Shown: piece by piece, positions 1 through 12,600 of the stretch | Layout: every line of letters starts with the position of its first letter | Numbering within the stretch: the stretch's first letter is position 1 | Source of the DNA: Phlebotomus papatasi | Lineage: Eukaryota; Arthropoda; Insecta; Diptera; Psychodidae | Direction: 5' to 3' | DNA: 64,000 nt | Assembly: GCF_024763615.1 (NCBI RefSeq) | Contig: NC_077222.1 | Location: forward strand, 98,675,417-98,739,416 | Made by a program: the position numbers and the translations under genes | The notes under the pieces: model-generated | The model's database searches: none | Told to the model about the DNA's origin: nothing | What the model saw: only the letters and a program-made list of their open reading frames with translations

Positions 1-438
1 CTCTCGTTGGGCCGAATATATTGGTATTTCCTGTTTTCAATTGGCAAAAAAAAATATCGATGGTATAAAAAGAGTGATAGGAGAGGCATATAAAAGGATC
101 GGTATTCTTCCTTCAATCATTCACTTTGAGTTATTTTGTAACGTTGATTCTTGAATAGGGAAAAATAGATTTTTTTTTTCGATCGAATAAAATTTCCGGG
201 TTTGAAATTTATGAGGGCCCAATTTTCCAAATACTAATATTTCGGGAACGGATTTACAAGGGAGAATTTATAAATCAGGTTTTCAGAAGTTAGCTAGGGT
301 GTTCTGAAAACCAGAAATAAAGATGAAGAGGGAAGTCCTTCTATGATTCATTCTTGGTATCATATCAATCTGACAAAATTCCATACATAATAGCTGTTAA
401 TTGTAGAAGAATCAAATAAATATTGAGGAATGACTTAC

Positions 439-696
439 CTACAAAGTACCTCCCACGCCATTTATACTTCTCCGTGCCTACAGAGATTTCGAAACGAATG
501 TACCCTTGGGCCATTAGGAATGGCTGAACACATATGACACGATTCCGGTCAACGAAGTGTCCAATCACCTCTTCTGTATCAAAGCGGCAGGACACTCTTT
601 CATTCTCATTGAAGCATGGTCCAGTAATGTTAACCACAGTCCCACCCAACATATTTCCCGACTCTGGTGCAAAGACCAGGGGCAAGTGGGCAGCAT
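439..696 (-). CDS. mesh: mesh coding exon 7 (IPT/TIG domain)
   Basis: Begins after TTTTGTAG, encodes LPLVFAPESGNMLGGTVVNI, an IPT/TIG-like strand pattern with paired cysteines, and ends KWRGRYFVG before GTAAGT. Bases 1-438 are then intron; no further exon is visible there. Confidence 0.93.
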
Positions 697-3600
697 CTAC
701 AAAAGATATTCCACGTGAATAGTAAAATAGGTGTCCGTTAGAAATGATAATAAATTGTCTACGCACCAATATCTTTATTGCACGTCCCCAGCATAATTCG
801 CTCGTCTATGCGGAAAATGTGCCTGCCCGGAAAACCATTAGCCCATCCACGTCCTGTCAAGTCTCGAAGCACCGATGCCTGACTATAGGGTTTGTATTCA
901 TATGACTGTGTCCCGTTGCCGGCATTGAATCCAATCTAATACAATACAAGTGGTAAAATTTGCATAAACTCCTTATCCGCTCTCTTATGAATTGTCAGGA
1001 AAGGCCATTTGTCTGAAATACTCACATAAGCTGGTACACCACCTTCACCACCCGTCGTATCACCGCCAGCTTCCGTGTGTGAGGACCAATTTATCTCGGC
1101 ATAATTGAAAATTGCATATGTGTACACTTCATCAGTGGCCAGTACCATTTGGAACGTATTGGTCTGAAAACATTATTATGAATAGTCAATATACTGGCTT
1201 TAAATATCCTTCCAAAACACATACAAAATCTACTCTATTGTCTCTTAATACAGAAATCCATTTATAATGCATTTGCTATGAGTCCAGATGCACTATCCAT
1301 AGGGTATTATATTCTTCATGAAGCGATACATTCACGGCTCAATAGTTAATTACTACTCAGTATCACAATGACGCTTTACTATCCATATGTTTAAAACATG
1401 TAGCAGGAAAGTTGTGATACAGTACTCATATTAGCACACAAAATTACGTTGGAATAAGGGCTAATCCGTTCAATGAGAATTAAATTTGTAATACATTTGA
1501 GTTTCAGTCAATACCCCAGGTGCTTCATTGGATTATATTATTAAATCCTTTATCATGCATTGCATATAGGATACAAAAATTGTATTTTCTTGTTTTTTTT
1601 TCAAATTATTGTATTTATTGTCTATAAAGAACATGCGTTTAATGAACGTTGTAAAATATTCATAAGGAAGGCAAGGGTTTAGCCAAGATTTTAGTAAGAG
1701 GGGGCTAATCCATTAAATTTATGTTGGATATACACCCAAAGAAACGTTTTCGAATGCAAAGAACAAGAGTTTTATCAAACATCCAATTTTAATCAAATTT
1801 TTAGACATTTTGGTGAACAAATGATCCGCTTCTTCAACGGTTTTGACAATTTCTACGGATTTAGATAATTGTTAAAAACGTTCTCATCTGAGTAGCTTTT
1901 TGTCTTAAAAAAATATCCCAGAAGAAGTATTAGACCAAATATACTTTAAACTTTACTTGAAAAATCGGCATAAATGTTTTCAATCCGATTTTGATGATTT
2001 TAAGTGATTTACAGAGCTAATAAACTTTTCATTAGCTTTTCAAGAAGTGAAAATTCCAAAAGCAACCTTAATTTCACGAAGTTATCCATAAGAATTCATA
2101 ATTTGTCAATACTCCATTTCCACTTCCACATGGGTTTTTATAATCTTAAATGATTAAGTAAAGACGAGAATATCCGCAAAAATTCTCTGAAGTCCAAAAC
2201 ATACATATTTAAATGAGCTTTTCTTGGTGAAAATTAGATAGAAATACAAAATGAAAATTATGGAAAATTTAAAAGTTAAAACTAACCATGATTAAACTGA
2301 TAGATTTGATAAGCTAAAATGCCGGAAAATTCATGAAAAATTGGATACAAACTCCTCTTTTTGAGTTTCAAAAGGTTTCCATCTGAAGTTTCTTTCAAAA
2401 AATTTCACCAAAAGTGTTAATCCGATTTTGATTATTTGGAAGGGGGCAGATATAGAAAGCTTTAGACATTCCCTAAAAGCTGTTCTAAAAAATTAAAAGA
2501 TTTCTTAAAGAAAAGATAATTAAAAGCTTTTCCAAAGTCCTTAAAAAACTTTAAACTCATAAATTCATTCATAATCCAAATTTAATAGTTTTAAAAGTTT
2601 AAGTTTTGTGAAAATATCACAAGGTTCAATAATAGAACTTTCAAGCCAATAAAAGCGCTTTTTTGGTTGAAAATACTCTCAAGGCGAGCTAAATATTACC
2701 GGTCTTAAATCATTTTTATTTATTTTTTAATAAATCGTTAAAAATCGTGTAGGGGGAAGCAACAGCTCCTCTCTAAGCCTTTGAAGACGAGGTGGAGCAG
2801 TACAGTCGTATAAGTTTCGAAACCATAAAACGTGGGATTATAAATTGATATATGAGAAATATTCTGAATATTTTGGAATAATTAATATCCAAAAGAAACT
2901 AATAGGGCTTACTTAGCTTGAATATATGGTTCATAAACGTTAGATCAACGTTAGATCAACGTTGGATTGGATTTCGCGTGAATGAAAATTTTCAAAATCG
3001 TTGGAATTTTCATCGATTCTTGATGGAGGTTCCTATTGTCCAGGTTTCAGTTGACTTCTCTCACGAAAAACAGTTTGCTATAGAAAGGACATAGCTAGAA
3101 CTACGAAGTTCATGCGCATAAAAGAAAAGATTGGGTAAGTTTATCCGTGGCTTCCGGTGACTGGGCTAACAGTTGTCGATTACGCTGCTTCTATAAGTGA
3201 ATCATCATTTAAGCGACCGCAATGATTATTTCTAAAAAAAATAGGATTCTTCTTAGAAGAAATACTATGGAACGACCAAGTAGATTGATTTTCCTAATAC
3301 AATGAGACTTCAATATAGCGTGAATACTTCAAATTTAAAATTAGAACAGGCATTATTTGTTTATTTGGCGAATAGGTTCTTATGGAATTTGCGGTTATGT
3401 ATGACTTAATGGGGGATCTCAGTGGCGCAATAGGTAAGACCGTTGGCTCTTGGGCGGATCGATTCCCGGCTTGACTCACAGTGTTGTGAGTTCGAGTCCC
3501 GCCCGGTGCAAATATCTGAATGTCTAGAAAAAGATATTTTCACTGTGTTATAACCGCCTGTGGCCAAAAACTTCGGGAGCATGGAAGAATCATCCACATT

Positions 3601-6600
3601 ACGGGAAAGACGCTCCTGAGCGATCTACGATCAGCAGATTCGTCCAACACGGGATATACAACATGATTGAATTATATTAAATATATATCCCGATACGATT
3701 AATAATAATAATAATGACTTAATGGGCTTAACCATGTCAAAACGGAAGATCTCATAGTGCTGAATTCAGATAAGAAACATAACCTTCAAATTTTGAGTGA
3801 CACAAACTTCAATAATTCTCCGAATTTACCAATTATTTGTCAAATTACTGAATATTTTTGTTTCTGGTTTTTTTAAAAATGTTTTTGAGGTCTTATCCTT
3901 CGTTTTTAAAACACTTCCTTAACAAAAGAGATGACATATATCTTGCATTTTTAAGGTTAGGCTGAACATAACCTCAAATTACTCAAGTTAACCTTTTGGT
4001 TAAATAATTTGTGAAATTATATGATAAATGCCATGCATTTAAGTTACTTTTATTAAGTAAGGACGGATCTAAAACAACTTTTAATAAATAATATTACTAT
4101 ATCTACAATAAATACAAAAATAGAAAGTTTCAGCACCAGAAGTGTTAAACACGTTTACACTATTGAAGTCACAATGTACGTAAATAAAATGTTATTAAAG
4201 GAAGTAGAGTAAGTTCTGTGACGAAAAGCAATGTTGAGTGAAAAATAAGTACCTATCATGAGTGAAAAGGTCAAATCTGTCAGTTCCAAATAGTGAGAAC
4301 CTCTGAAATTTTCTCTTCCGCCGTCTGCCTATTGAGGGTTATCATAAAAATCTATAGTGGTGCTAAAAACAAGAGGTTATTATCTTCTATTTTTAGTAAG
4401 TCACAAAGAAACAGTCAACAAATTGATTTTAAGTTCCTATGCAGATAAGGGGTGAGTTATGCAGTATCGTATAGGTATGAGAATTTTTGAGGATTTACAA
4501 ATAAAATATAAAGGTAGCCCAAATTAATTAAAAGGGTTTGATCATCGGTATACCAAACAGTGTCATTTGTATTCAATTTGTACAATTTTGGAAAAAAATA
4601 ATTTTATACGAAAAAGTAGCTTCAAGTTTTTTTTTAAGTGTCCCTTTCCTAGTTTTCTTCCAAGGATTTAATATACCTTGCACGATAAATTTTTGAATTG
4701 ATTCTTTGGTTTTGTTTTACAGTTAAAAAAATTTCTGGAGGCGTGGCCTATCTTTCTAAAAATTTAGACGCTTCACCGTGGTGTCACATATAAGATTAAT
4801 ATTAAGAGTAAGGAAAAACGGAAAGAGAGAGATATAGTATGCAAAATTTCAAATGGAAAAATAGGTGTGTTAGAAAGAGTGTGTTATAGTGGATTAATTG
4901 TTTTCTAAATCGTATTACAGACAATTCGAACAATTTTTTATGCGTGCCAACTGTTACAGTATTATAAAAAAGGTATCAACTAAACCTGATAAATTTTCCT
5001 CAGTGTTTTACTAATTTCAATTCATCCCCTCCACTGATCTTTTGAATATTAGAGTATGCATTAAATTACTTACCCTGTGGAGTGAAATATCAATTCCTCC
5101 GGCAAATGACATATTCTTCCAGGTGATGATGACAGCATGTTTGGGGATAAATGTGTCAGATCCGACGACACCCTCTCGAATATCCCACATCACACGTTCA
5201 CGCACTTCCACACCAAATCGATCTGTACGTGTCTGCAAATCACGTTCCATTCTGAAAACAATTTGAAAAATTAAATGGTCGGGAAAGTGCTAAAAGATTA
5301 GCCTATTCTCTGTTATTCTCTCTAACAAAAAAAATAAATAAATAAAATGAAGACAAATACAATATGCGTGCTGTCTAATGTTGTAGAAATATCATGCAAT
5401 TTGGAGGATATTCCAGTAAATGAGGAAGCAAGCATTGGTGCTAAACTGTTAGTCGATCCACAATAATTTACACCAATAAAAATTTCATAAATTTGGAAAT
5501 GGTCCAGACCGCTGAAGGGTGAATAATAATGGCCTGGATTACGAGGAGGAAGAATAAAAAAGCCAAGAAAATTTGGATGGAAATGTGGTAAAAGATAGGA
5601 CCATTGGCAGAGTTAAAAAAGCAAAAACCCTTGAATAAAACATTCTCTGTGGTCAACTTTATGATCCCATAGCGATATGAGATACACAAAATACAAAGCT
5701 AACAAAAACTAATAACAATTTCTTGATATTTAAATTTAAAATATTCTGCTCAGAATTTGAATAGTCTGTCCCCAGGTAGTTATAATGCAAATATGTATAT
5801 TTTCTTTGGATAAAGAAATTCCCATTTTCTTTGGTTAGGCTCAAATGGTGCTCAAGGGAAAAATCAGGAAACTGAATCAACATTTTGCAGCATGAATCAC
5901 CACAAAGCGGAGAAAAAAAAATGTGAAAGAAAGCTAAAACGCGTTGAATTAGTCTTTTCAGGAAAATATCTTATATGAATACACACACATGACAAAATTT
6001 ATGAGAGCTTTTAATGTAGTCCATTGTGCTTTTACTCATTCTTTTGTATCCATACAGCTGAGTCAATTTTGAAAGGAGTCAACATGACATATTCTTTTTT
6101 TTTGCCTTTCGCTACATCACAAAAATGTCACTTTTCCCTTTTAATAATACCCTTTCGTACTTTCCCCATTTCTTATTACTATTTATCTTCCCATTCACTC
6201 TCCTATGCGATTAAAGTTGGACTTTTGTGATTAAGGACAACAGAATAAATTTGGACATCCAGGCCATGCACATCTTGGCTTTCAAAGACATTTCGTGACG
6301 TGGTAATGATCTCACGACAAAAAAAAAGAAACGTAAAGACAATAAAAAAGCTCATTTCAATATCAAACAGTAATAATCTGTCCATTAGGTACATAGACTT
6401 TACTGAGAGAGAAAAAGGTCACATAGTAAATAAATTGTCTTTTCCCTATTCCCTGAGCCAATAGTTGGTAAACAATTTATATTTCATTGACTCATCTCTA
6501 CCCCTCTAATATAGATATTTGCTCATCATTGAAGCCAGCATCAACTCAGAGACTTTACTCAATGATGATATATTGGTATTTTGTGACCCATATTTGTGCG

Positions 6601-9600
6601 AACGCATGAGATTTGTCAGCGCATTATTTATGAATGACTTTGTGAAAAATTAAATACCAACCCATTTCGCTGAGTAAAAGTTGACTTAAAAAGAAATTAA
6701 TGGGTTTTCTTCTAACTTATTGATCTGCATGTTGCTGTGATTTATTTTATTTTTTAGATACATTTTTAGTACAGAGCTGTACTAAAAACTTTACTTATGA
6801 TTAGAAAGTACTAAAATTTTATAACTGTTTTAAATAATAAGTGAGCAATTTTTATGATACAATATGTATACAAATTATGATGAGAAGCCTTGTTGAAGAA
6901 TTATAGCATCGTCCGAGGCTTGGCTATGGTTTTACTTGTATTACTTCAAAGGAAGTAGGTCTTTTCTTAAAGAAATTATGACTTGAAATACTAGGTGAAA
7001 GTATCCATGCTTCGTACGATCTCAAGTTTCGTAATGATTAAAGTTTTCCTATGTTTCTCAATAAATGCGTTATACTATACATCGCATTCATATTTTAAAA
7101 GAAACATTAGAAAAATATAGTCATAATGAAGCTTGGGATTGTACGAAGCATGGGTACATTCCCCTACGGACAAATAATTCTAACACTCCATATTCGTTCA
7201 ATTTACATTCTATTCATAAATTAGAGACATGAATAATGCGAAAACCGTATTACACTAAATCAACTTAAATATTTTAATAAATCAGAAAAATTTTCATTAA
7301 ACAAATTGGCATGTTAGTCTGTCAAAAATTTTATTTGTTAATTATATTTTTTAGAAGGTAAGACAATTCATATCTTCTTAATTTTCACATTTTCACGAAG
7401 TTTTTCCAATACTCATTTTTAAGCACTTCCCTAGTTAATTTTCTTTAAAATTATTTCACGTATTTAATAAAATTTTGTCAAAGATGCTTTATATTATTTA
7501 GTGCGTTTATGTACTAAAAAAAATCATATCAATATTTTGTAATTCAGAGAAAATCTTGAAAATAGGCAGTTTCTTTTTAAATTGTAGTATTCATGGAAAA
7601 AAATAATCAAGACTCTAAACATTTTAGTACATGCATGTGCTAAGGTGAAACATCACATCAGTGAGCAACATTTAACTGCATTTGTATTTTAAACATTTAT
7701 GTGCTAACCCAGTGAAAATGGAAAAATCTAGTTTAAGTGATCACATCGAACCCTTAATATTTTTTAAAGTAATCTTCTGTATATTAAGTGAATTTAGTAC
7801 TAAAAAAATTGTATTAGTAATTTGTAACTCAAAGAAAATCTTAAAGACGTGTCGACAGAATCTTTTTAAGTTGAAATGTGCGAAAAAGAAAATTGGCAAT
7901 CATGCTAAAGTTTATAGTACATGCATGTACTAAAGTAAATCGTTACATTAATAAGCAACATTTAATTCCATTTGTATTTTAAATTAAACATGAGCTTGCT
8001 AACTTATTGAAGATGAGAATAACTTGAATAATGAGTAGTTATGCTGTATCCTCTTAAATATAACTTTTTTTTCTACTTATGTTATAAATTTTTAATGCAT
8101 TTTGTACTAAATTATTTTTTTAAGGTAATGTATAACTAAAAAAAACTTGTAGACCAATTTTTTTAAGTTGAAATATTCGAAAGAGAAAATTAGCAATAGT
8201 CGCTATAGTGCTAAATATTCTAGTACATACATGTACTAAAGTAATTCTTCACGTTATTGAGCAATATTTGAATGCTAGATCTAGTCACGAAGAACTTCAA
8301 ATTTTGTTAAGAAAATATGATTACAAAAATACAAAATAAATGTAATTGTTAAATTAGGAAGTAAAAATTACAGAAGTTAGGCCATTATCATTCTTTCAAG
8401 GACCTTTTACTGATCGAACTCCACAGAGAGAACAGTATATATAATAGGGCGTTTCAATTAGGAAAAATTTTTTTTGGCACTATTCTCACGGTGCTGTATT
8501 TGATGAGACAAGAAAGTTTTTCTTCTACGACCACATGATCAGACGCCGTTTAGAGGCGGCTGAACGACCCTCTCTGTATTGTAAAATTCGGTAAAATCAG
8601 AAATTTGTTCTACAGAGAGGGTCGTTCAGCCACCTCTAAACAGCGTCTGATCGTATGGTCGTAGAAGAAAAACTTTCTTGTCTCATCAAATACAGCACCG
8701 TGAGAATAGTGCCAAAAAAATTTTTTCCTTGTTGAAACGCCCTAATATATAATCGAGTTATTATATTTCGAGTTTTTTTAACGTCACGCTGTTTGTCCAT
8801 CTGTGCGTCTGCGCGTCTGGTGTCCGGCCGTTACCATGCCTAGAGCCTAAATGGTTAGAGATAGAGACTTGGAACCTGCCGGGAAATCCCCATAAGTCAA
8901 CCGTGGGACCATTACTATGTCCCTTATTTTCGTCCCACCCCTCCCATTCCCCTCCAAAACCACGTTTTTTGGGATTTGCTCGAAAACGCGTCATACGATT
9001 ATTTTCATTTTCAGAGATTTTTTTAAGAGATTACTCAGACGGACATTTCATTTGATGTTTCAGGGTTAAAGGACAAAAAGGCTCTAAAATGGTGGTCATA
9101 TTTGGGCTAGTTGAAAAGGTCTTGGAATTTCTGAACCGGTTCATAACCGATGACTAGTTTTTATCCGAAATTCAATTATGTTACTCCTAAGCTCTTTTGG
9201 GCGATCTGCTGAGTAATTTGTGAATAGGTTTAAATCGGTTATAAACCGGTAAATGATGCAAAAGTACTTTTGATGTATAACATCTAAGTCACGAGTTCAA
9301 GTATTTCGCAAGGCCTGAAATGCTTTGCAACCCCTTTTTCAATTAAACATCACCTTCGCATTATATATCACCTTCGTTTTATTCACAAACCTCTCCTATC
9401 ACCTTTCAAAATAAGTTTTGTTGTTTATTTCGAATCCGTAAGATGTTTTCATTTTAAGATAGGTTTAATTGAGATTGTTGAGTTTATAATATAACAATGA
9501 CCTTGAATCATGACTAAGATGGTTTTCTGAAGGTCAAAATTTATAGAACTCTAGAGAGCGTATTTCTCAACCGATTGAAGGCACTTGTAAGAACAAGTTC

Positions 9601-12600
9601 AAAGCGGTTTCAATCGTTTAAATGTCGGTATTAAACTGATAAGTCATTCATTTAAATTAAGTTAAAATTCAATCAATTAATTTTGATCTTTTGAACTTTT
9701 GCATAATCCTTACACAATATTTGCAATAATTGTGTGTTCTGTACATCAGTTAAATATCCATTTATCATCATGCAAAGATTGCATATGTTGAGAGATAAGC
9801 CTGAAAATTAAATCAACAGGAAAAGCTCTCAAACGATACAGTTGTGAAAGAGACTGAAATATTTCAAACAACCTATAATAATTGTCATCAAAATGAAAAA
9901 TTGGCACAAAAATATTTTGTAAAATGAATATAAATTAAAACAAATAAATTTTAATCTAGATATTTGTGGAATCGGATGGATTTTAATACAAATACACAAA
10001 TTGAAAACTCATATCACAAAGCCTTATTGAACAATGGGTAAGTATTGAATTATGAGCTTAATAGCAAAATTACTAAATAATGCATTCAAAGCATACAAAC
10101 AAATGAATTACTAATTGATCATCTAAATGGGGTGTAGAATAGTAACAAATTGATAGGGATTTGTCGAACGCAATCATCACGCTGGATATGAATCTTTGGT
10201 AATAAATCTTTTTGTTGTTGAAAGATTTATGGATAATGGATAATATCTCACCTGAAATAGACGCCAGGAACTCTCTGATCGAAATCAGTTGGTCTCATTT
10301 TTCCAATGCGGCACTTTGAGAAAAAGATTCCAATAAAGGAAGGGTCATTGCGTCGTGGCCAGTCTTTGATGGGAAAAGTTAATGGGTATGTAAAATGTTC
10401 TGGTGGATCGGAAAATTCCAAATGACCATGCATAGAAACCTATTGGGAGACAATTTACGGTTGAACTTGTTGCATTCATCATAGGAAATCTATGGGGTGT
10501 ACTTACTCTCGTGTAATTGAATCTGAAGCCAAAGAATGGAAGCTGAAAATTGAAATTTTTATGCAACTGTGGCATAGATGCATGAATATCTGTTTGATAG
10601 TCTCCATGATTGTTGTCACCACCCTGATCGAAGAACCAGTACATAAAGTGTCGTCGAATTTCTGCCAGTCTAGCAGGTGATATTACATAGCCCTGTCCAT
10701 CATTTCGATGTGTTTTAGGCTCACTCGGGGCTACGCGATTGTTTGGATCTGCAAAAGATAAGGCAAACATTTTATGCTTTGGTGATGAGTTTCAGCATTC
10801 CCTGCGGACACCATCATCATTCTATATCTTGTCCCATCAATAATACAGACAGAAAATGGGAAAATATATGGTTAGAAATCTCAGTTGAATATCACTTTCT
10901 TCACACTATCACTTATTCATGAAAATCTCCCAGCAATGGCAACTTTTGCCTTCCTGATGGCCTCGATTGAACACTGAAATCTCATCGACTTCCCAAAACA
11001 CATCAATCATTCCTCTCCTATATACTTAGTTATTGCATACATGTAGCACTGTGGCAAAAGTCCACACAGAGAAGTGATTTTGAGAAAGCGGTGTTGAATT
11101 TGGGGTTGAATTTGGTGTTGGTGTTGCTTGAACACCAAACGTAGTAACATTCACACCAAATTAACACCTAGTTTTGAATCAATGGTGTTCTATGAAATGC
11201 TTTGGCGGTGTTGTATTAACTCCGCCACAGAAATCTCTGAAATGGTGTAAAAGTAACACCATCAATTTTCTAAACAGTGCTGTTGCAACGCCAAACGGTG
11301 TTCGTCGCTCACCATCGACCACACACACAGAAAAATGAAAAATTCTTAAATAAACACCCAGGAATTTAATTTCAAATCCCATCCAATGAATGCCAATGCC
11401 CTAATTCTAAATCCTTGATCATTTAGTTTTAGTTGCAAATCTGTAATTCTAATTGTAATCTCTAATTTTGGAATATCGTGTGTGCCGATGCAACGGTTCC
11501 CAATATGCTTTGAATACATTATAGGAGTTCGTGGCGCAGCTGGAAGATGCTCGACTGTCATCACAAAGGTCGCGTGTTCAAATCTCGGCGCAGGCTTAAA
11601 TGTTGGAAAAAGATTTTCACGCACCAAATGGCTTTGAAATACAGAGAATATCATCCAGGGAGGGCCCCAAGCCCTCAAACAATGGTCAAAAATTAATAAA
11701 AATCACGCAGAAAAATGGAAAATTCTTAAATAAACACCCAGGAATTTAATTTCAAATCCCATCCAATGAATGCCAATGCCCTAATTCTAAATCCTTTGAT
11801 CATTTAGTTTTAGTTGCAAATCTGTAGACATTTTTCATTTATTGGTGTAAAAGGAACACCTATATTTTCTTGAGATGGTGTGATACAAAATCCACAATGG
11901 TGTTCCAACAACGCTAAATTTGGTGTTAATAATTGGTGTAAAATTGGTGTAATCAGAAACCCAAAGCCGGTGTTAGTTACTTTGTGACACCACTTGGTGT
12001 ATTCTGAACACCGAATTGGGGTTAGTTGATTTTGGGGTTGAGGTTGGTGTGTCCGACAACACCATTTGGAGTTGTTATGCCACTAAAATTTCTCTGTGTG
12101 TCTCTAAAACCTTCAAGATTTCATCTCGGAAAAAGGGATTTTTGCCCTACTAAAAATTACTCCGATAAGGTACCATTACAACGCTCATTTAATATTGCAG
12201 GGGCACAAGTTTAATTTTTTAATATCATTTTACAATCCATTTCTTTACTATTTTTCTATTTTTCTTTTTTGTTTTTTAAACTAGTAAAGAAAAAGAAGTG
12301 ATGATGGATAGATTTTCACCCATTTGCAAATATATAGCATTGAATGGATTTTCAACAATTTATGCGCAATTGATACCCGAACCGCTACTGGGAATTTTTT
12401 TTTAGCTACTCTAATTATTTAATGTCATAGAAAAAATAATCTGGCAGGGATAGAAATACATTTTATCACATTTTTTCGCATTACGAAAATTTATGCAAAG
12501 GTTGTGCACGAAGTTCCGTGCGAAAAATTTGACATCGCGTCGATTTTGGTAATATTTTTCTTCATTCTCTTTCCTGATTTGAATTCTAAGTGATAAATTC

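Larger units (their letters stand above)
1164..5073 (-). other. mesh intron with SINE
   Basis: 3.9-kb intron. Apart from the SINE at 3414-3713 it is AT-rich sequence in which I see no gene or clear element. A short direct repeat of AACGTTAGATC lies near 2938-2962. Confidence 0.7.

Noticed and set aside
3294..3597. Two overlapping minus-strand ORFs of 61-63 codons
   Set aside because: They read the SINE and its flank backwards; no protein similarity.
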